Below, in pieces: positions 1 to 11,459 of a stretch of DNA of 64,000 nt (positions within the stretch are counted from its first letter, which is position 1; every line of letters begins with the position of its first letter). Source of the DNA: Hofstenia miamia (taxonomy: Eukaryota; Xenacoelomorpha; Acoela); assembly GCA_004352715.1 (NCBI GenBank), contig SCFE01000086.1:1700897-1764896 (forward strand). Direction: 5' to 3'. Below the pieces are notes generated by a model. It did not search any database. It worked only from the letters and a program-made list of their open reading frames with translations, and was not told the origin of the DNA. The translations under genes were made by a program, and so were the position numbers.

Positions 1-71
1 TATTTTATTTCATTAGTGGACCTATGTATCGTGTTGCATTTTATCAAGTACTGAAGAATTTACATAGTTAA
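1..71 (+). pseudogene. C-terminal end of a rhodopsin-family GPCR (cut by window edge)
   Basis: The first 22 codons, frame from base 3 to the TAA at 69-71, encode the end of TM7 and the short tail of a class A receptor (FYFISGPMYRVAFYQVLK, then four residues). This matches the C-terminus of the minus-strand receptor exon at 42068-42691, differing only in the last few residues. Only this end is in the window, so an intact gene to the left cannot be excluded. Because the whole 1-984 block repeats 41160-42141 in inverse orientation, the piece is either a paralogue or an alternative haplotype of that gene. Confidence 0.7.
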
Positions 72-984
72 CTAAGTCATAATTATTCATTTACTGATAC
101 GTTAAAGTTGCTCAACCCATACAACAAATAACTTGCCTAAGAACATCTTAAACGCACTGAGCGTGTAAAACACATGGTTTTTACGAAACTTTTTTACTAA
201 TTTTTCAATTTAAATAAAATTCATTCTGTGTAATTTTAAAAGAATAACGAATTGAGGTTCGCTAACAACAATGATTTTTTACTGTTTGTGCAAAATATTG
301 AGTTATTCAAAAAAAGGAAGAGCGTGTAGCAAACTTGTGCTCTACTAATTTCGAAGAAAACTTCACAAAATCGTAGTATTTTTTGAATTCTGGCAAGCTC
401 CGATCTTATCATAAAATTGAATGACGTGCAATGGCTTTGAATGTCAAAAGAATACTTATCTGTTAGTATTGCATTTTTGAAAATTCGTAATAATTTTAAG
501 TATCTCTTGCCCTTGGAGCGTTCTATTTAATGAAGTTTTTAGTAGAGAGTGACAATATGAGTTTAGTATGAACCCAAAGTATATCCGATCAGAATATTCA
601 TTTACTGATCCGAACGCGACCAGATCCAAAACGTAGAATTTTATTCGCGACATCTAACAGCAACTTATTGGCATTACCTATTGTCTTTGGTCTTTGTTAA
701 ATCGACTGGTGATTAATATAAATAACTTTTTGAACTATCAATGTAAACTTCAGAACCGAACCTGAAACGATTCGAAACCCGATATCAATCTCTATTTTCT
801 ATATGGCAGTTTTACAATAATGTAGGAGAGGCTTGCTTGGTAGCAATGGACTAACTAAAACTGTTCAATTTAATCTTAGAGTTTCTGAGAATATCGAATA
901 TTCGAATATTCCTTCATGCTAAATTATTCAAATGCCATTTTATTATTCCAACATTAGTCTATAAATAGCTAACTCTTTTTGAAG
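1..984. repeat. Inverted near-copy of 41160-42141
   Basis: Read in reverse complement, this contig follows 41160-42141 base for base with scattered substitutions and a few small indels. For example, the last bases before the gap (AGCTAACTCTTTTTGAAG) are the complement of CTTCAAAAAGAGTTAGCT at 41160. Apart from the receptor tail at its start it has no recognisable gene. The fixed 1000-N gap next to it suggests a small contig placed by scaffolding. Confidence 0.85.
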
Positions 985-1984
985 NNNNNNNNNNNNNNNN
1001 NNNNNNNNNNNNNNNNNNNNNNNNNNNNNNNNNNNNNNNNNNNNNNNNNNNNNNNNNNNNNNNNNNNNNNNNNNNNNNNNNNNNNNNNNNNNNNNNNNNN
1101 NNNNNNNNNNNNNNNNNNNNNNNNNNNNNNNNNNNNNNNNNNNNNNNNNNNNNNNNNNNNNNNNNNNNNNNNNNNNNNNNNNNNNNNNNNNNNNNNNNNN
1201 NNNNNNNNNNNNNNNNNNNNNNNNNNNNNNNNNNNNNNNNNNNNNNNNNNNNNNNNNNNNNNNNNNNNNNNNNNNNNNNNNNNNNNNNNNNNNNNNNNNN
1301 NNNNNNNNNNNNNNNNNNNNNNNNNNNNNNNNNNNNNNNNNNNNNNNNNNNNNNNNNNNNNNNNNNNNNNNNNNNNNNNNNNNNNNNNNNNNNNNNNNNN
1401 NNNNNNNNNNNNNNNNNNNNNNNNNNNNNNNNNNNNNNNNNNNNNNNNNNNNNNNNNNNNNNNNNNNNNNNNNNNNNNNNNNNNNNNNNNNNNNNNNNNN
1501 NNNNNNNNNNNNNNNNNNNNNNNNNNNNNNNNNNNNNNNNNNNNNNNNNNNNNNNNNNNNNNNNNNNNNNNNNNNNNNNNNNNNNNNNNNNNNNNNNNNN
1601 NNNNNNNNNNNNNNNNNNNNNNNNNNNNNNNNNNNNNNNNNNNNNNNNNNNNNNNNNNNNNNNNNNNNNNNNNNNNNNNNNNNNNNNNNNNNNNNNNNNN
1701 NNNNNNNNNNNNNNNNNNNNNNNNNNNNNNNNNNNNNNNNNNNNNNNNNNNNNNNNNNNNNNNNNNNNNNNNNNNNNNNNNNNNNNNNNNNNNNNNNNNN
1801 NNNNNNNNNNNNNNNNNNNNNNNNNNNNNNNNNNNNNNNNNNNNNNNNNNNNNNNNNNNNNNNNNNNNNNNNNNNNNNNNNNNNNNNNNNNNNNNNNNNN
1901 NNNNNNNNNNNNNNNNNNNNNNNNNNNNNNNNNNNNNNNNNNNNNNNNNNNNNNNNNNNNNNNNNNNNNNNNNNNNNNNNNNNN
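985..1984. other. Assembly gap, exactly 1000 N
   Basis: Run of 1000 N. The round size shared with two other gaps (3017-4016, 5152-6151) indicates an arbitrary scaffolding gap, not a measured distance. Confidence 0.99.
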
Positions 1985-3016
1985 GTTTTGTGAATTTGTA
2001 ACCACTATTTGCGTTATTATTAATTCAGTATATTAAACATCAAAATGACCAATTTTGGTGTTATCTTGACTAATGATAAATAATAATGACTTCAAACTGA
2101 GGGCAGTATAAAACGTTTTCAACAGAAAAGCAGTCATCATTTGCTAAAATTTTGTGGAGCTGTGAAAAACTTTATTGAAAAGTGACATTAGAACAATTAG
2201 TTTATTTTTGAACTCAAATTTTAATGAATATTTTCACAAAAATATAGAAGATTGCGAAATAAGTAGTAAATTTTGACCATATTTTGATATTTTTGATTTA
2301 TCAACTATGCGTTTTTCAGGCTTAGGCTATTTTTTGCAATATTTATTTGATGGAAAAAAAATTTTGACTATTTTTACAGTGATTTGCCATAGTTATTACA
2401 TTGCTTAATTTTCTATTTTCCATATTAATGCCATATAATTTTTTGTATGATTTCATTTTCTAATCTCTGTTGATCCTTTTCATATCCTTTTCCTTGTTTT
2501 TCTATGTTTCCATTCTTAAGCTTGACAAGTGGGGTATATCATATAACAATTCATCAGAATTTTGCTCAAATGAACATGTACAAACTTGTAATTCTTGCTC
2601 TGTGTTGTCATTTCTGATTTCCTTAACTGGCTGTGTATATTTTTTCTCTTATTTATTTAATATTATTAGGTGCCACTCATGCCTTAAATTTTCAAATTTG
2701 GTTTGTTGAGTCTACTAATTTTTTATTTCCTTGCCTTTCCTTAACCAGTGCCTCATTGGAACTTCGAATTTTAGCATAATGTGTTTTCCACTTCCGCTCT
2801 TTTTTGATATTTTCTGTTCATATCTTGTAATTGTATTTTAAATTTCATTATGTCCCATTATTATGCAATTTGTGAAATAAACTTTGGCATCAGATATAAA
2901 TGTCTAATCTTAAAAACTCTATGGATAATTTAAATTTGGTTGAATAGAACATTTTCAATAATGCTGTACCGATCATTTTGGTTTTCATTGATTTACCAAA
3001 AAGAAATAACTATAAC
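1985..3016. repeat. Inverted near-copy of 53037-54058
   Basis: The reverse complement matches 53037-54058 with small differences. The left edge (GTTTTGTGAATTTGTAACC) mirrors GGTTACAAATTCACAAAAC ending at 54058. A 79-codon open frame at 2470-2709 has no family signature and is interrupted in the partner copy, so I do not call it a gene. Nothing else recognisable. Confidence 0.85.
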
Positions 3017-4016
3017 NNNNNNNNNNNNNNNNNNNNNNNNNNNNNNNNNNNNNNNNNNNNNNNNNNNNNNNNNNNNNNNNNNNNNNNNNNNNNNNNNNNN
3101 NNNNNNNNNNNNNNNNNNNNNNNNNNNNNNNNNNNNNNNNNNNNNNNNNNNNNNNNNNNNNNNNNNNNNNNNNNNNNNNNNNNNNNNNNNNNNNNNNNNN
3201 NNNNNNNNNNNNNNNNNNNNNNNNNNNNNNNNNNNNNNNNNNNNNNNNNNNNNNNNNNNNNNNNNNNNNNNNNNNNNNNNNNNNNNNNNNNNNNNNNNNN
3301 NNNNNNNNNNNNNNNNNNNNNNNNNNNNNNNNNNNNNNNNNNNNNNNNNNNNNNNNNNNNNNNNNNNNNNNNNNNNNNNNNNNNNNNNNNNNNNNNNNNN
3401 NNNNNNNNNNNNNNNNNNNNNNNNNNNNNNNNNNNNNNNNNNNNNNNNNNNNNNNNNNNNNNNNNNNNNNNNNNNNNNNNNNNNNNNNNNNNNNNNNNNN
3501 NNNNNNNNNNNNNNNNNNNNNNNNNNNNNNNNNNNNNNNNNNNNNNNNNNNNNNNNNNNNNNNNNNNNNNNNNNNNNNNNNNNNNNNNNNNNNNNNNNNN
3601 NNNNNNNNNNNNNNNNNNNNNNNNNNNNNNNNNNNNNNNNNNNNNNNNNNNNNNNNNNNNNNNNNNNNNNNNNNNNNNNNNNNNNNNNNNNNNNNNNNNN
3701 NNNNNNNNNNNNNNNNNNNNNNNNNNNNNNNNNNNNNNNNNNNNNNNNNNNNNNNNNNNNNNNNNNNNNNNNNNNNNNNNNNNNNNNNNNNNNNNNNNNN
3801 NNNNNNNNNNNNNNNNNNNNNNNNNNNNNNNNNNNNNNNNNNNNNNNNNNNNNNNNNNNNNNNNNNNNNNNNNNNNNNNNNNNNNNNNNNNNNNNNNNNN
3901 NNNNNNNNNNNNNNNNNNNNNNNNNNNNNNNNNNNNNNNNNNNNNNNNNNNNNNNNNNNNNNNNNNNNNNNNNNNNNNNNNNNNNNNNNNNNNNNNNNNN
4001 NNNNNNNNNNNNNNNN
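3017..4016. other. Assembly gap, exactly 1000 N
   Basis: Run of 1000 N; same arbitrary size as its neighbours. Confidence 0.99.
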
Positions 4017-4537
4017 TAACGCTGTACTTTGGAAGATATGCACGCACTCATTAACATGGAATTGGATGGATTGCTAAACAGATAGATAAGGTTGAAAATT
4101 TAAACTAACAATATCCTGTTTCAGATTCTAACTTTTAGTATAAAGTGAATAAAAGACAATATCTATGAACTCTGCTTATTGTGCATAATATGTACCAGAG
4201 TTTAAACCGGGCTGGGCTTAGAAAGGCACGGGCGTGGGCGTAAAATTAAAAATGAAGCGGGCCCGGGATCTGAAATTTCTGCCCAACGTGTTTAGAATTG
4301 TTTAAAGTTGTATTAATATGCATTCTCTTACATTAAAATGTAATGTCAACTATTATATTCAATTGACTAATTATACATTAAAAAGTAAATCCAAGGCGAC
4401 AAACGTTACAATTAACTCAAAAATTATTTTAGTCATAGACAATACACTGAGTTGTAATTGCATGTTTAAAAGGTGAATGCTGCATGTGATATACCATAAA
4501 CATATATTTATTATTAAAATGCAGTACAACTATTTTT
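4017..4537. repeat. Direct near-copy of 36805-37359
   Basis: Begins TAACGCTGTACTTTGGAAG exactly as at 36805 and follows that segment to about 4537. A deletion of about 35 bp relative to 36866-36905 and single-base changes separate the copies. It includes a GC-rich patch (about 4206-4290) made of repeated GGGC words, which stands out in an AT-rich setting and looks like part of a short non-autonomous element. Confidence 0.85.
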
Positions 4538-4734
4538 TTGTAGACACCATGTTTTTTGTTAGCTTTTACCAAAAAATGGCGCAATAACACAATGTTTCCA
4601 ACTTTCAATTATATTCAATTTCATGCTTCATTACATGGTTGCTTAACTAATCCTATATTACGAGCGTTACTGAGAAATTTTCTAAATCTTGAACATGCTT
4701 GGACAAGTTATTAAAAGGGAAGTAAATTCCCGAG

Positions 4735-5060
4735 GCAAGTCTTGAGGAGTACATTTAATTTGGCAAAATCCACTCTAACATGACAGAACTCTGCAAAGTA
4801 AAAATGAGAGACAATTATCGTCACAAGAATACTCAAACTATAGTTAGAAAATTTGTAGACTTCTTTGGGAAACTGCACCGATTGCCATCTAAAGAAGATT
4901 TGGGCATCCAATTTCACTATCCTAGAATGAATAAAGAAGAAAAGGAAGAATGAGATGAGGATGTCATCATTGAAGAAATTAAGTCAGCCATCGATCAACT
5001 TACCATTGATTGACTCAATTCATTTTTTATAAATCATATAATTCTTAATTGGCACTACTC
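4735..5060 (+). pseudogene. Decayed LINE ORF2 fragment (region before the RT core)
   Basis: One frame with a few internal stops encodes a stretch resembling the linker and early reverse-transcriptase region of non-LTR retrotransposons: an I-x-KFVDFFGKLHRLPSK-like segment (the usual 'FY..LY' stretch), an acidic spacer, then VIIEEIKSAIDQLTID (the usual 'eEi..AI..Lk' stretch before the RT core). Stops at about 4750, 4950 and 5010 show it is dead. No catalytic YxDD motif lies in the visible part, and the frame runs into a TA repeat and a gap. The RTE-like assignment is inference. Confidence 0.5.
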
Positions 5061-5128
5061 TCTAAAGTACTTATTAATTCAATTTTAGCTAGCGGCAGTA
5101 TGTCGTTTATCACTTCTAACGCAGTAAT

Positions 5129-5151
5129 ATATATATATATATATATATATA
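5129..5151. repeat. (TA)n microsatellite at gap edge
   Basis: Pure TA run ending at the gap; the microsatellite probably broke the assembly here. Confidence 0.95.
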
Positions 5152-6151
5152 NNNNNNNNNNNNNNNNNNNNNNNNNNNNNNNNNNNNNNNNNNNNNNNNN
5201 NNNNNNNNNNNNNNNNNNNNNNNNNNNNNNNNNNNNNNNNNNNNNNNNNNNNNNNNNNNNNNNNNNNNNNNNNNNNNNNNNNNNNNNNNNNNNNNNNNNN
5301 NNNNNNNNNNNNNNNNNNNNNNNNNNNNNNNNNNNNNNNNNNNNNNNNNNNNNNNNNNNNNNNNNNNNNNNNNNNNNNNNNNNNNNNNNNNNNNNNNNNN
5401 NNNNNNNNNNNNNNNNNNNNNNNNNNNNNNNNNNNNNNNNNNNNNNNNNNNNNNNNNNNNNNNNNNNNNNNNNNNNNNNNNNNNNNNNNNNNNNNNNNNN
5501 NNNNNNNNNNNNNNNNNNNNNNNNNNNNNNNNNNNNNNNNNNNNNNNNNNNNNNNNNNNNNNNNNNNNNNNNNNNNNNNNNNNNNNNNNNNNNNNNNNNN
5601 NNNNNNNNNNNNNNNNNNNNNNNNNNNNNNNNNNNNNNNNNNNNNNNNNNNNNNNNNNNNNNNNNNNNNNNNNNNNNNNNNNNNNNNNNNNNNNNNNNNN
5701 NNNNNNNNNNNNNNNNNNNNNNNNNNNNNNNNNNNNNNNNNNNNNNNNNNNNNNNNNNNNNNNNNNNNNNNNNNNNNNNNNNNNNNNNNNNNNNNNNNNN
5801 NNNNNNNNNNNNNNNNNNNNNNNNNNNNNNNNNNNNNNNNNNNNNNNNNNNNNNNNNNNNNNNNNNNNNNNNNNNNNNNNNNNNNNNNNNNNNNNNNNNN
5901 NNNNNNNNNNNNNNNNNNNNNNNNNNNNNNNNNNNNNNNNNNNNNNNNNNNNNNNNNNNNNNNNNNNNNNNNNNNNNNNNNNNNNNNNNNNNNNNNNNNN
6001 NNNNNNNNNNNNNNNNNNNNNNNNNNNNNNNNNNNNNNNNNNNNNNNNNNNNNNNNNNNNNNNNNNNNNNNNNNNNNNNNNNNNNNNNNNNNNNNNNNNN
6101 NNNNNNNNNNNNNNNNNNNNNNNNNNNNNNNNNNNNNNNNNNNNNNNNNNN
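5152..6151. other. Assembly gap, exactly 1000 N
   Basis: Run of 1000 N, third gap of this size. Confidence 0.99.
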
Positions 6152-6846
6152 CACCTAAATGTTCTGGTGCATGTGCACCCCAAACAGTCAGAAGTATAAA
6201 TTTTCACAAAAGAATACTCAAATTGAACTTGAATTTTTCTTTGATTTGAAAGGTTTCTTTGTTCAGTGAAAATTCATGGAATTTCATTTGTGTATCTGCA
6301 AGATTTTGCAAGAAATATTTAAGTAAACAGTCACGAACCGTTAACAATAAATGTATTGTGAATCATTAAAAAAAACTCTTAATATATTGAATCTAAGAAC
6401 ATTGTAATTAAATTTTGTAAAACTCTCATTATAACATAGTTTTTGAGAAAAATTTAAATTTATTATAAAAGACAACTTGACTTTATCAGTAATCAGAAAA
6501 ATGGTTTAAATGATTTACATGACAATGAAAACAAAAATATATCAGCATTCAATATTTGCAATTGCATTATTTCGCCACTAGATGGCTACCAACCACCAAA
6601 ATAATTTCTTGATATGATTGCATTTTCGTCATCGTGAGTACCAGCTCTAATGCTTGCAGTAGGAGTATGAATCGATGCATAGTCGGCACTTTTGAAGCTG
6701 ATCTGTGGCGTCCGGAAAAAATTCCAGAAAAACACTGACGTCTTTTATCTAGTTCAAGTCACGATTCGAAAGCTTCAATTGCTCGTGGTGAGTATTATCA
6801 AGTGAGCTATTGATGTTCTCTGTGTTCTCGGGTACGCTTGTAAATT
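6152..6846. other. AT-rich non-coding stretch
   Basis: No open frame, RNA gene or repeat structure recognised; probably includes the 3' flank of the hAT-like element to its right. Confidence 0.6.
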
Positions 6847-7800
6847 TTACCATTCTGAATTCCGAATTCCATCTGGTGTCGTTAGGTGCCGGGATCTTTT
6901 TTTCAATTTAGCGCAGAAAACCATTGACTGCTTCTGCAACTTCATTATAACTTTGAACTTATAAAGCGCTTTTGTGCACTCTACATAATGCGCCCATTCC
7001 TTTAAACCATCTTTTATTCCCAACTGCAATATGTATCTCACATCCATCTACCCCTCAGTACAAGCTTCACATAGACAATCAATCATCTCATCACATAGCA
7101 TACCTGAATCGGTGTCTTGTTTAGAAATGACTCTTGAATGCTGATTTTACATTGGATGCAGTCTCTGTAATAACTTTAAAATAACCATCGAGATTTTGTT
7201 CTTTTGCCAGTTCTTTTAGTGCAAGTGCAGTATGCAGTGGTGGAAATTTGACGCATCCCAATAGCATGTTTTTTAACTCAGGTTCTCTTCCCAGATCGGA
7301 GCTCGTTCTAAAATAGTGAATGGTAACACCCATCATGCACAAATTGGTGCGCGGCGTCCACATATCAAGAGTTGTGCTTGGTCGATATTTTGAAGCTCTT
7401 TCAAGTCGCTTTGAAGCGTGTTGATAGCTTGCTCGAATAAAACATCAATCTTTTCCACAATGGTTCGATAACAAACTGGTTTGAAATGTGGCTGCACATC
7501 CGACAAAAAAATTTACGAAAAGGCACGTTTTCGACAATAGTAAATGGTAAGCACTCACCTACAACGAGGTACTTCACAATAGAAGTAATGATTGCGTCTT
7601 GATGCTTAAAAACCGCTGGCTTCTGCTCAATAGATAAAGTTCCATTAACACTTGCGGGAGTTGTGCTTTGTTTCTCCATTTGAACATCAGTCAGATGCCT
7701 TTCTAAAGCGTTGGAATGCTTTGTTTGCAAATGTCGCAATAAATTGCACTTGGAATTCAATTTGTAATTGAAGCTGGACCCATTTCAGGCATGACATTTA
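6847..7800 (-). pseudogene. hAT-superfamily transposase remnant with BED-like zinc finger
   Basis: Reading right to left on the minus strand, the pieces occur in the order of an animal hAT (ZBED-like) transposase. First comes a BED-finger remnant near 7730-7800 (a CHA segment, then CNLLRHLQTKH, the HxxxH half). Then a segment with IVKYLVVGECLPFTIVENVPFRKFF (7520-7600). Then MWTPRTNLCMMGVTIHYF (about 7310-7363), corresponding to the 'DxWt...ylgvt.Hfi' stretch near the first catalytic Asp. Then VITETASNVKSAF near 7160 (the usual 'vtDnasNmk', where the second catalytic Asp is replaced by Glu). Finally LQLGIKDGLKE near 7010. The pieces need at least three frame changes and several stops, so it is inactive. 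The C-terminal dimerisation domain is not found. No convincing inverted repeats or 8-bp target duplication were seen. Confidence 0.7.
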
Positions 7801-8222
7801 GCCACACAATCAGCGTCAACCTTATCGGAGCAAGGGAGTTTAAAGAGTAAGTCATATTTGACAACCATGCTCGAACATGAAAGATAAAATAACTTTGAAA
7901 ACCACAGGACTTTCGCGCAGATGTATATTCTTATATATTTCGTATATTACATATATATATACGTCAATACACTGGTCGTGAGTAGTAGATAAAGAATAGC
8001 ATAATGAACTGACATTGATGTTAATGCTGGCGATTTGTAAACAAGGAAAGATCCTTTATAATATTGAATATATTATTATTATTATTGCAAAAAGAATCAA
8101 CAAGGCATTAAACAGCTAAACCAATTAAGAAGCGAAGGGTTAAGATAAAAGCAATGAAATTTCCTTTTGAAACACTGACGATAATTAAGTCCGCGAACTA
8201 GTATCAATTATGTGAGAATTAT

Positions 8223-8880
8223 TTGATCTTGCGAAATCCGAGACAACAAAGACTAATTGGACCAATTACGAAAAATCAAAGAAAGGTAATTAAGCAATTA
8301 AGAACGAAAAATTTATTTAAAGCTCGGCAAAAATTCTTTAATCAATTAAATTCTACTCAAGAAAAATGGCGATACGTCCATAAATTTATTGGAAAATCTA
8401 AAGTTCTTTCATCTGAAATAAATGAATTAAACATCAATAATATGGCCATAACTGACAAAACTCAAGTACTAAGTCATTTAAATTCAACATTCAAAGAACT
8501 TGGAAATTTCGTTTTTTCACCTTATAAGAAGCAAAGTGACTCAGTCAGCTATTTAGGAGTGGAGATAGATAATGAATTAAAATTTGAAAAATTTCTACTG
8601 AAAAAGATTTAAAAAATGACTGCAGGCATTAGATATCTTTATCACTTACGCAATGTAATATCAAGCAATTATCATAAATAACTGATACATGCTTTCTGTA
8701 TTTTCAATACTCTTCTTCTTTTCTTTTAACTAACCTAAATTCGAAACATCGTATGCTTCTATCAAAGACATTTAATTGGTGTATAAAAACTCTAAACTTT
8801 GCACAAAAGCATGACGAATCATCAGTATATCGTAATAAATATAAAATATTATCTCCGTTCTACCAAATTCATCTGCATAT
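8223..8880 (+). pseudogene. LINE reverse-transcriptase fragment with internal deletion
   Basis: An open frame (8223-8612) encodes a LINE-like pre-RT segment (KWRYVHKFIGKSK, NNMAITDKTQVLSHLNSTF) that jumps directly to SVSYLGVEIDNELKFEKFL, a stretch that in jockey/CR1/RTE-type ORF2 lies after the catalytic palm. The whole RT core, including YADD, is therefore missing, apparently by a deletion of several hundred bases. Downstream to about 8880 a decayed frame continues with ITAGIRYLYHLRNVIS-like thumb sequence and stops. Upstream, from about 8170, a second frame has related residues, implying a frameshift. Confidence 0.65.
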
Positions 8881-8885
8881 GTTAT

Positions 8886-8990
8886 CTCATAGGTGTAAAC
8901 CGGTCGGAAAATTGTCAACCTGACTCGACCGGTACCAGTGCCAACTGAAACTGGTTGACCTGCAGCACATTTTTCAAAGTCTAGTTAAAT
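8886..8990. repeat. GC-rich word-repeat patch, shared family with 50262-50395
   Basis: About 100 bp of mixed ACCGG/ACTGGT words in an AT-rich flank, ending in TTTTTCAAAGTCTAGTTAA. A nearly identical end (TTTTTCATAGTCTAGTTAA) occurs in the patch at 50262-50395, so the two are probably the same short non-autonomous element family. Confidence 0.5.
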
Positions 8991-9006
8991 ATTTACATGA
9001 AAATGC

Positions 9007-9034
<28 letters not shown>
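9007..9034. repeat. (TA)n microsatellite
   Basis: Pure TA run. Confidence 0.95.
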
Positions 9035-9037
<3 letters not shown>

Positions 9038-9947
9038 TTTTATATGTATGTATACATAAATTGAGAACAGGACTGGAATTTAATCTGAAATTCCCAAAAG
9101 TAAATGCACGGATTAGTATATATTTAAATATATATAAAACATTTTAGATAAAATAGGATAAGAGAATATTTATTCAGAAAAATGTTGACAATTAAATGAC
9201 TGATAATTTATCTGAATAGCATCTATATACTGTATATATATATATTTATTTATTTATTTATTCTTACCCTCAACGTAAAATCCAAGTAGAAAGATTGTGT
9301 AAGAACTTAGCCAAATTGTTTTAACTTTTAAAAGAACTGATTTTCCTGAGTTTGCTGGCTTCTGACTTAAGTTTGGCTGCACAACGGTCAATATTCTGAA
9401 AGTTTCAAAGGATATTGGAAGCTAGATGAAACACTGAAATGAGCTCAGGAGGATAGAGCCAACAATAAGACAGTCTTTGTTGTTTTCGTATCCAAAATGA
9501 GTAGAAGGTTGTTTGGGAGATGAGTGCAAGTAACAGCTTTCTTGAAGCTTACACGAAAAACTGCAATGAAAGTGAAAACTTCAAAATCGCTCAAACAGCT
9601 ATAGGCTCACTAGGAGCTGCTAACGAATTGCGTGTTTGGTACAGCACATCAAGAAATTGGATTGCTCAAATCTGAAGAAGGATTGTAAAAAAAAGCCAGA
9701 AAATTAAAAAAAACAGCTATTCTTTTTTTGTAGCTATTGTATTGATACATTATTTCCTATGTCATGTATTGAGCCTTATTAGGCCAACTTTCACAGCATT
9801 GCGCCAATTGTAAAAAATATAACAGATTATCAGAAATTTGGATAAAAGAATTTCTAATGAAATTGAACCTTTTGAGAGGGTCAGACATACAAAAATCAAA
9901 AATTTTAAATTTCACTTTATATAGGGCCAATCTAATGTATATATACA

Positions 9948-9953
<6 letters not shown>

Positions 9954-9994
<41 letters not shown>
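9954..9994. repeat. (TA)n microsatellite
   Basis: TA run of about 40 bp, preceded by a short ATGTATAT-interrupted tract. Confidence 0.95.
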
Positions 9995-9997
<3 letters not shown>

Positions 9998-10771
9998 AAG
10001 TAGAAATTAATCTAAAGATAAAAATCTGAAAAGGCGTAAATAATATTGGGTGGTAGCAAGAGTTGCCATAGATCAGCATTGTTTGGCAACTAAGATTATC
10101 AAAAATTGATTATAATTACGTTTGCATTAAGAAAATAAAGCCTAGAAAAATGGATGTTCAATTCTTTAACATTTATACATAGTTCTATATCTTTTTTATG
10201 TAAAACTCTCTAAGTAATTTTACATTTGCATAAAAAGGTTGTGGAAGTCTTAATATACTTCTTTAAATCTTTTGTTCAAAACCTTGAGGAACATCTTTAT
10301 ATTTAAATTTCTTTCAAAAACCCAAGTAATACTTGAATTAATCTTATAAGATTCTCTAAAGATCAGATAAGATCCTAAAATTTCTTAAAGTATTAGCAGT
10401 ATTGATTTACATGGGTTATAGCTTAAGCGAAATAATAAAACCTCAAACTCTCCAAATTCCAAAAAAGAATTACCTTACATTTACTTTAAGTGCTTTCAAA
10501 TGTTTGTACAATTTTTTTTGTAAAATATACTTAATCGAAATATTTTTATTCCCACATAAAGATTTCCGTAAATTATTTAACGCTAGTATTTTTCACAAAG
10601 ATATTATTTACAGCCAGATATATGTATATATGTTGAAATGAAGATTGCGGTTTTCTAGGCAGGGCGTTTTTAGTTCTAGATCTTTGTAAATAATACATTT
10701 ATCAAGAGGTTAAAATGAATCAGTGAAAAATGTTTCTGTATATAAATATATATTGCGTTTAAAATTTAAGA

Positions 10772-10773
<2 letters not shown>

Positions 10774-10802
<29 letters not shown>
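10774..10802. repeat. (TA)n microsatellite
   Basis: Pure TA run. Confidence 0.95.
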
Positions 10803-10804
<2 letters not shown>

Positions 10805-11459
10805 ACCAGCTTTAGGTAGGTACGTAATGAAGATATTTATAAGTACATTTTATAACTGTCGTATAACTGATGTAATCAAAAGCAAACTATTATGTATTTT
10901 AACAACTCAATCACAACCCCTTTAAAGAGATGCTATTTAATTTACACAATCATATTGATACAAGACATAACAAAGTTTAAAACAAAAACACATGAATAAA
11001 ATTTCTGGATTCTTCTCGTCTGATATTAGCCACGTGATATCTGATGATCAATCACAGTCAAAGCCCAATAAAGGAGAGTTTGTATGACGTTTTGGTAGCC
11101 AAATGCAACACACCCACCCATTTCAAGGCTGAAGGAGGAGAGAGTAGAGGAGCTGCATGTGATTAAGGAGAACAAAAAAGTTTTTAAATGAAAGAATGAC
11201 GAAAATGGGTTGAAGTGAAGAAATCCCTCTTTATACTTGGTAAGTTCTTATTTTGATATTTGAACTAAGAGTTGATTTAGAGTTGAAGCAGTGGTTCTTT
11301 GGGCTTACATATATTCTCGGTTTTATCAAGAAGTTGTATTATTTTGGTATAATTCCATGATAATTGGGAAAGATTGACTTCTTGAGGAAGAAAAGCAAAG
11401 GATTCCAATTATGTTGTTATAGCATTTTTGTATTTAATTTATTTTAGATTATGACGTGT

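Larger units (their letters stand above)
8991..11459. other. AT-rich non-coding stretch with TA microsatellites
   Basis: No gene recognised. Contains (TA)n runs and, at about 11239, a strong splice-donor-like TTGGTAAGTTC after a relatively GC-richer 11040-11240 segment with a CCAAT-like and an AATAAA-like word. Short open frames at 9757-9948 and 10402-10641 show no family signature. Confidence 0.6.

Noticed and set aside
959-2005. Open frames of 340-369 codons across N runs (also 2940-4057, 5045-6207, 15332-15898, 34682-35289, 37791-38515, 56137-56548)
   Set aside because: They consist almost wholly of unknown bases; the few real codons at the ends are microsatellite or non-coding.
2470-2709. 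79-codon Cys-rich open frame
   Set aside because: Not preserved in the inverted partner at 53.3-53.6 kb and shows no motif.
9240-9260. Short TTTA-rich direct repeats suggestive of a CRISPR-like array
   Set aside because: Simple-sequence TTTA/TA repeat without spacers, in animal DNA.
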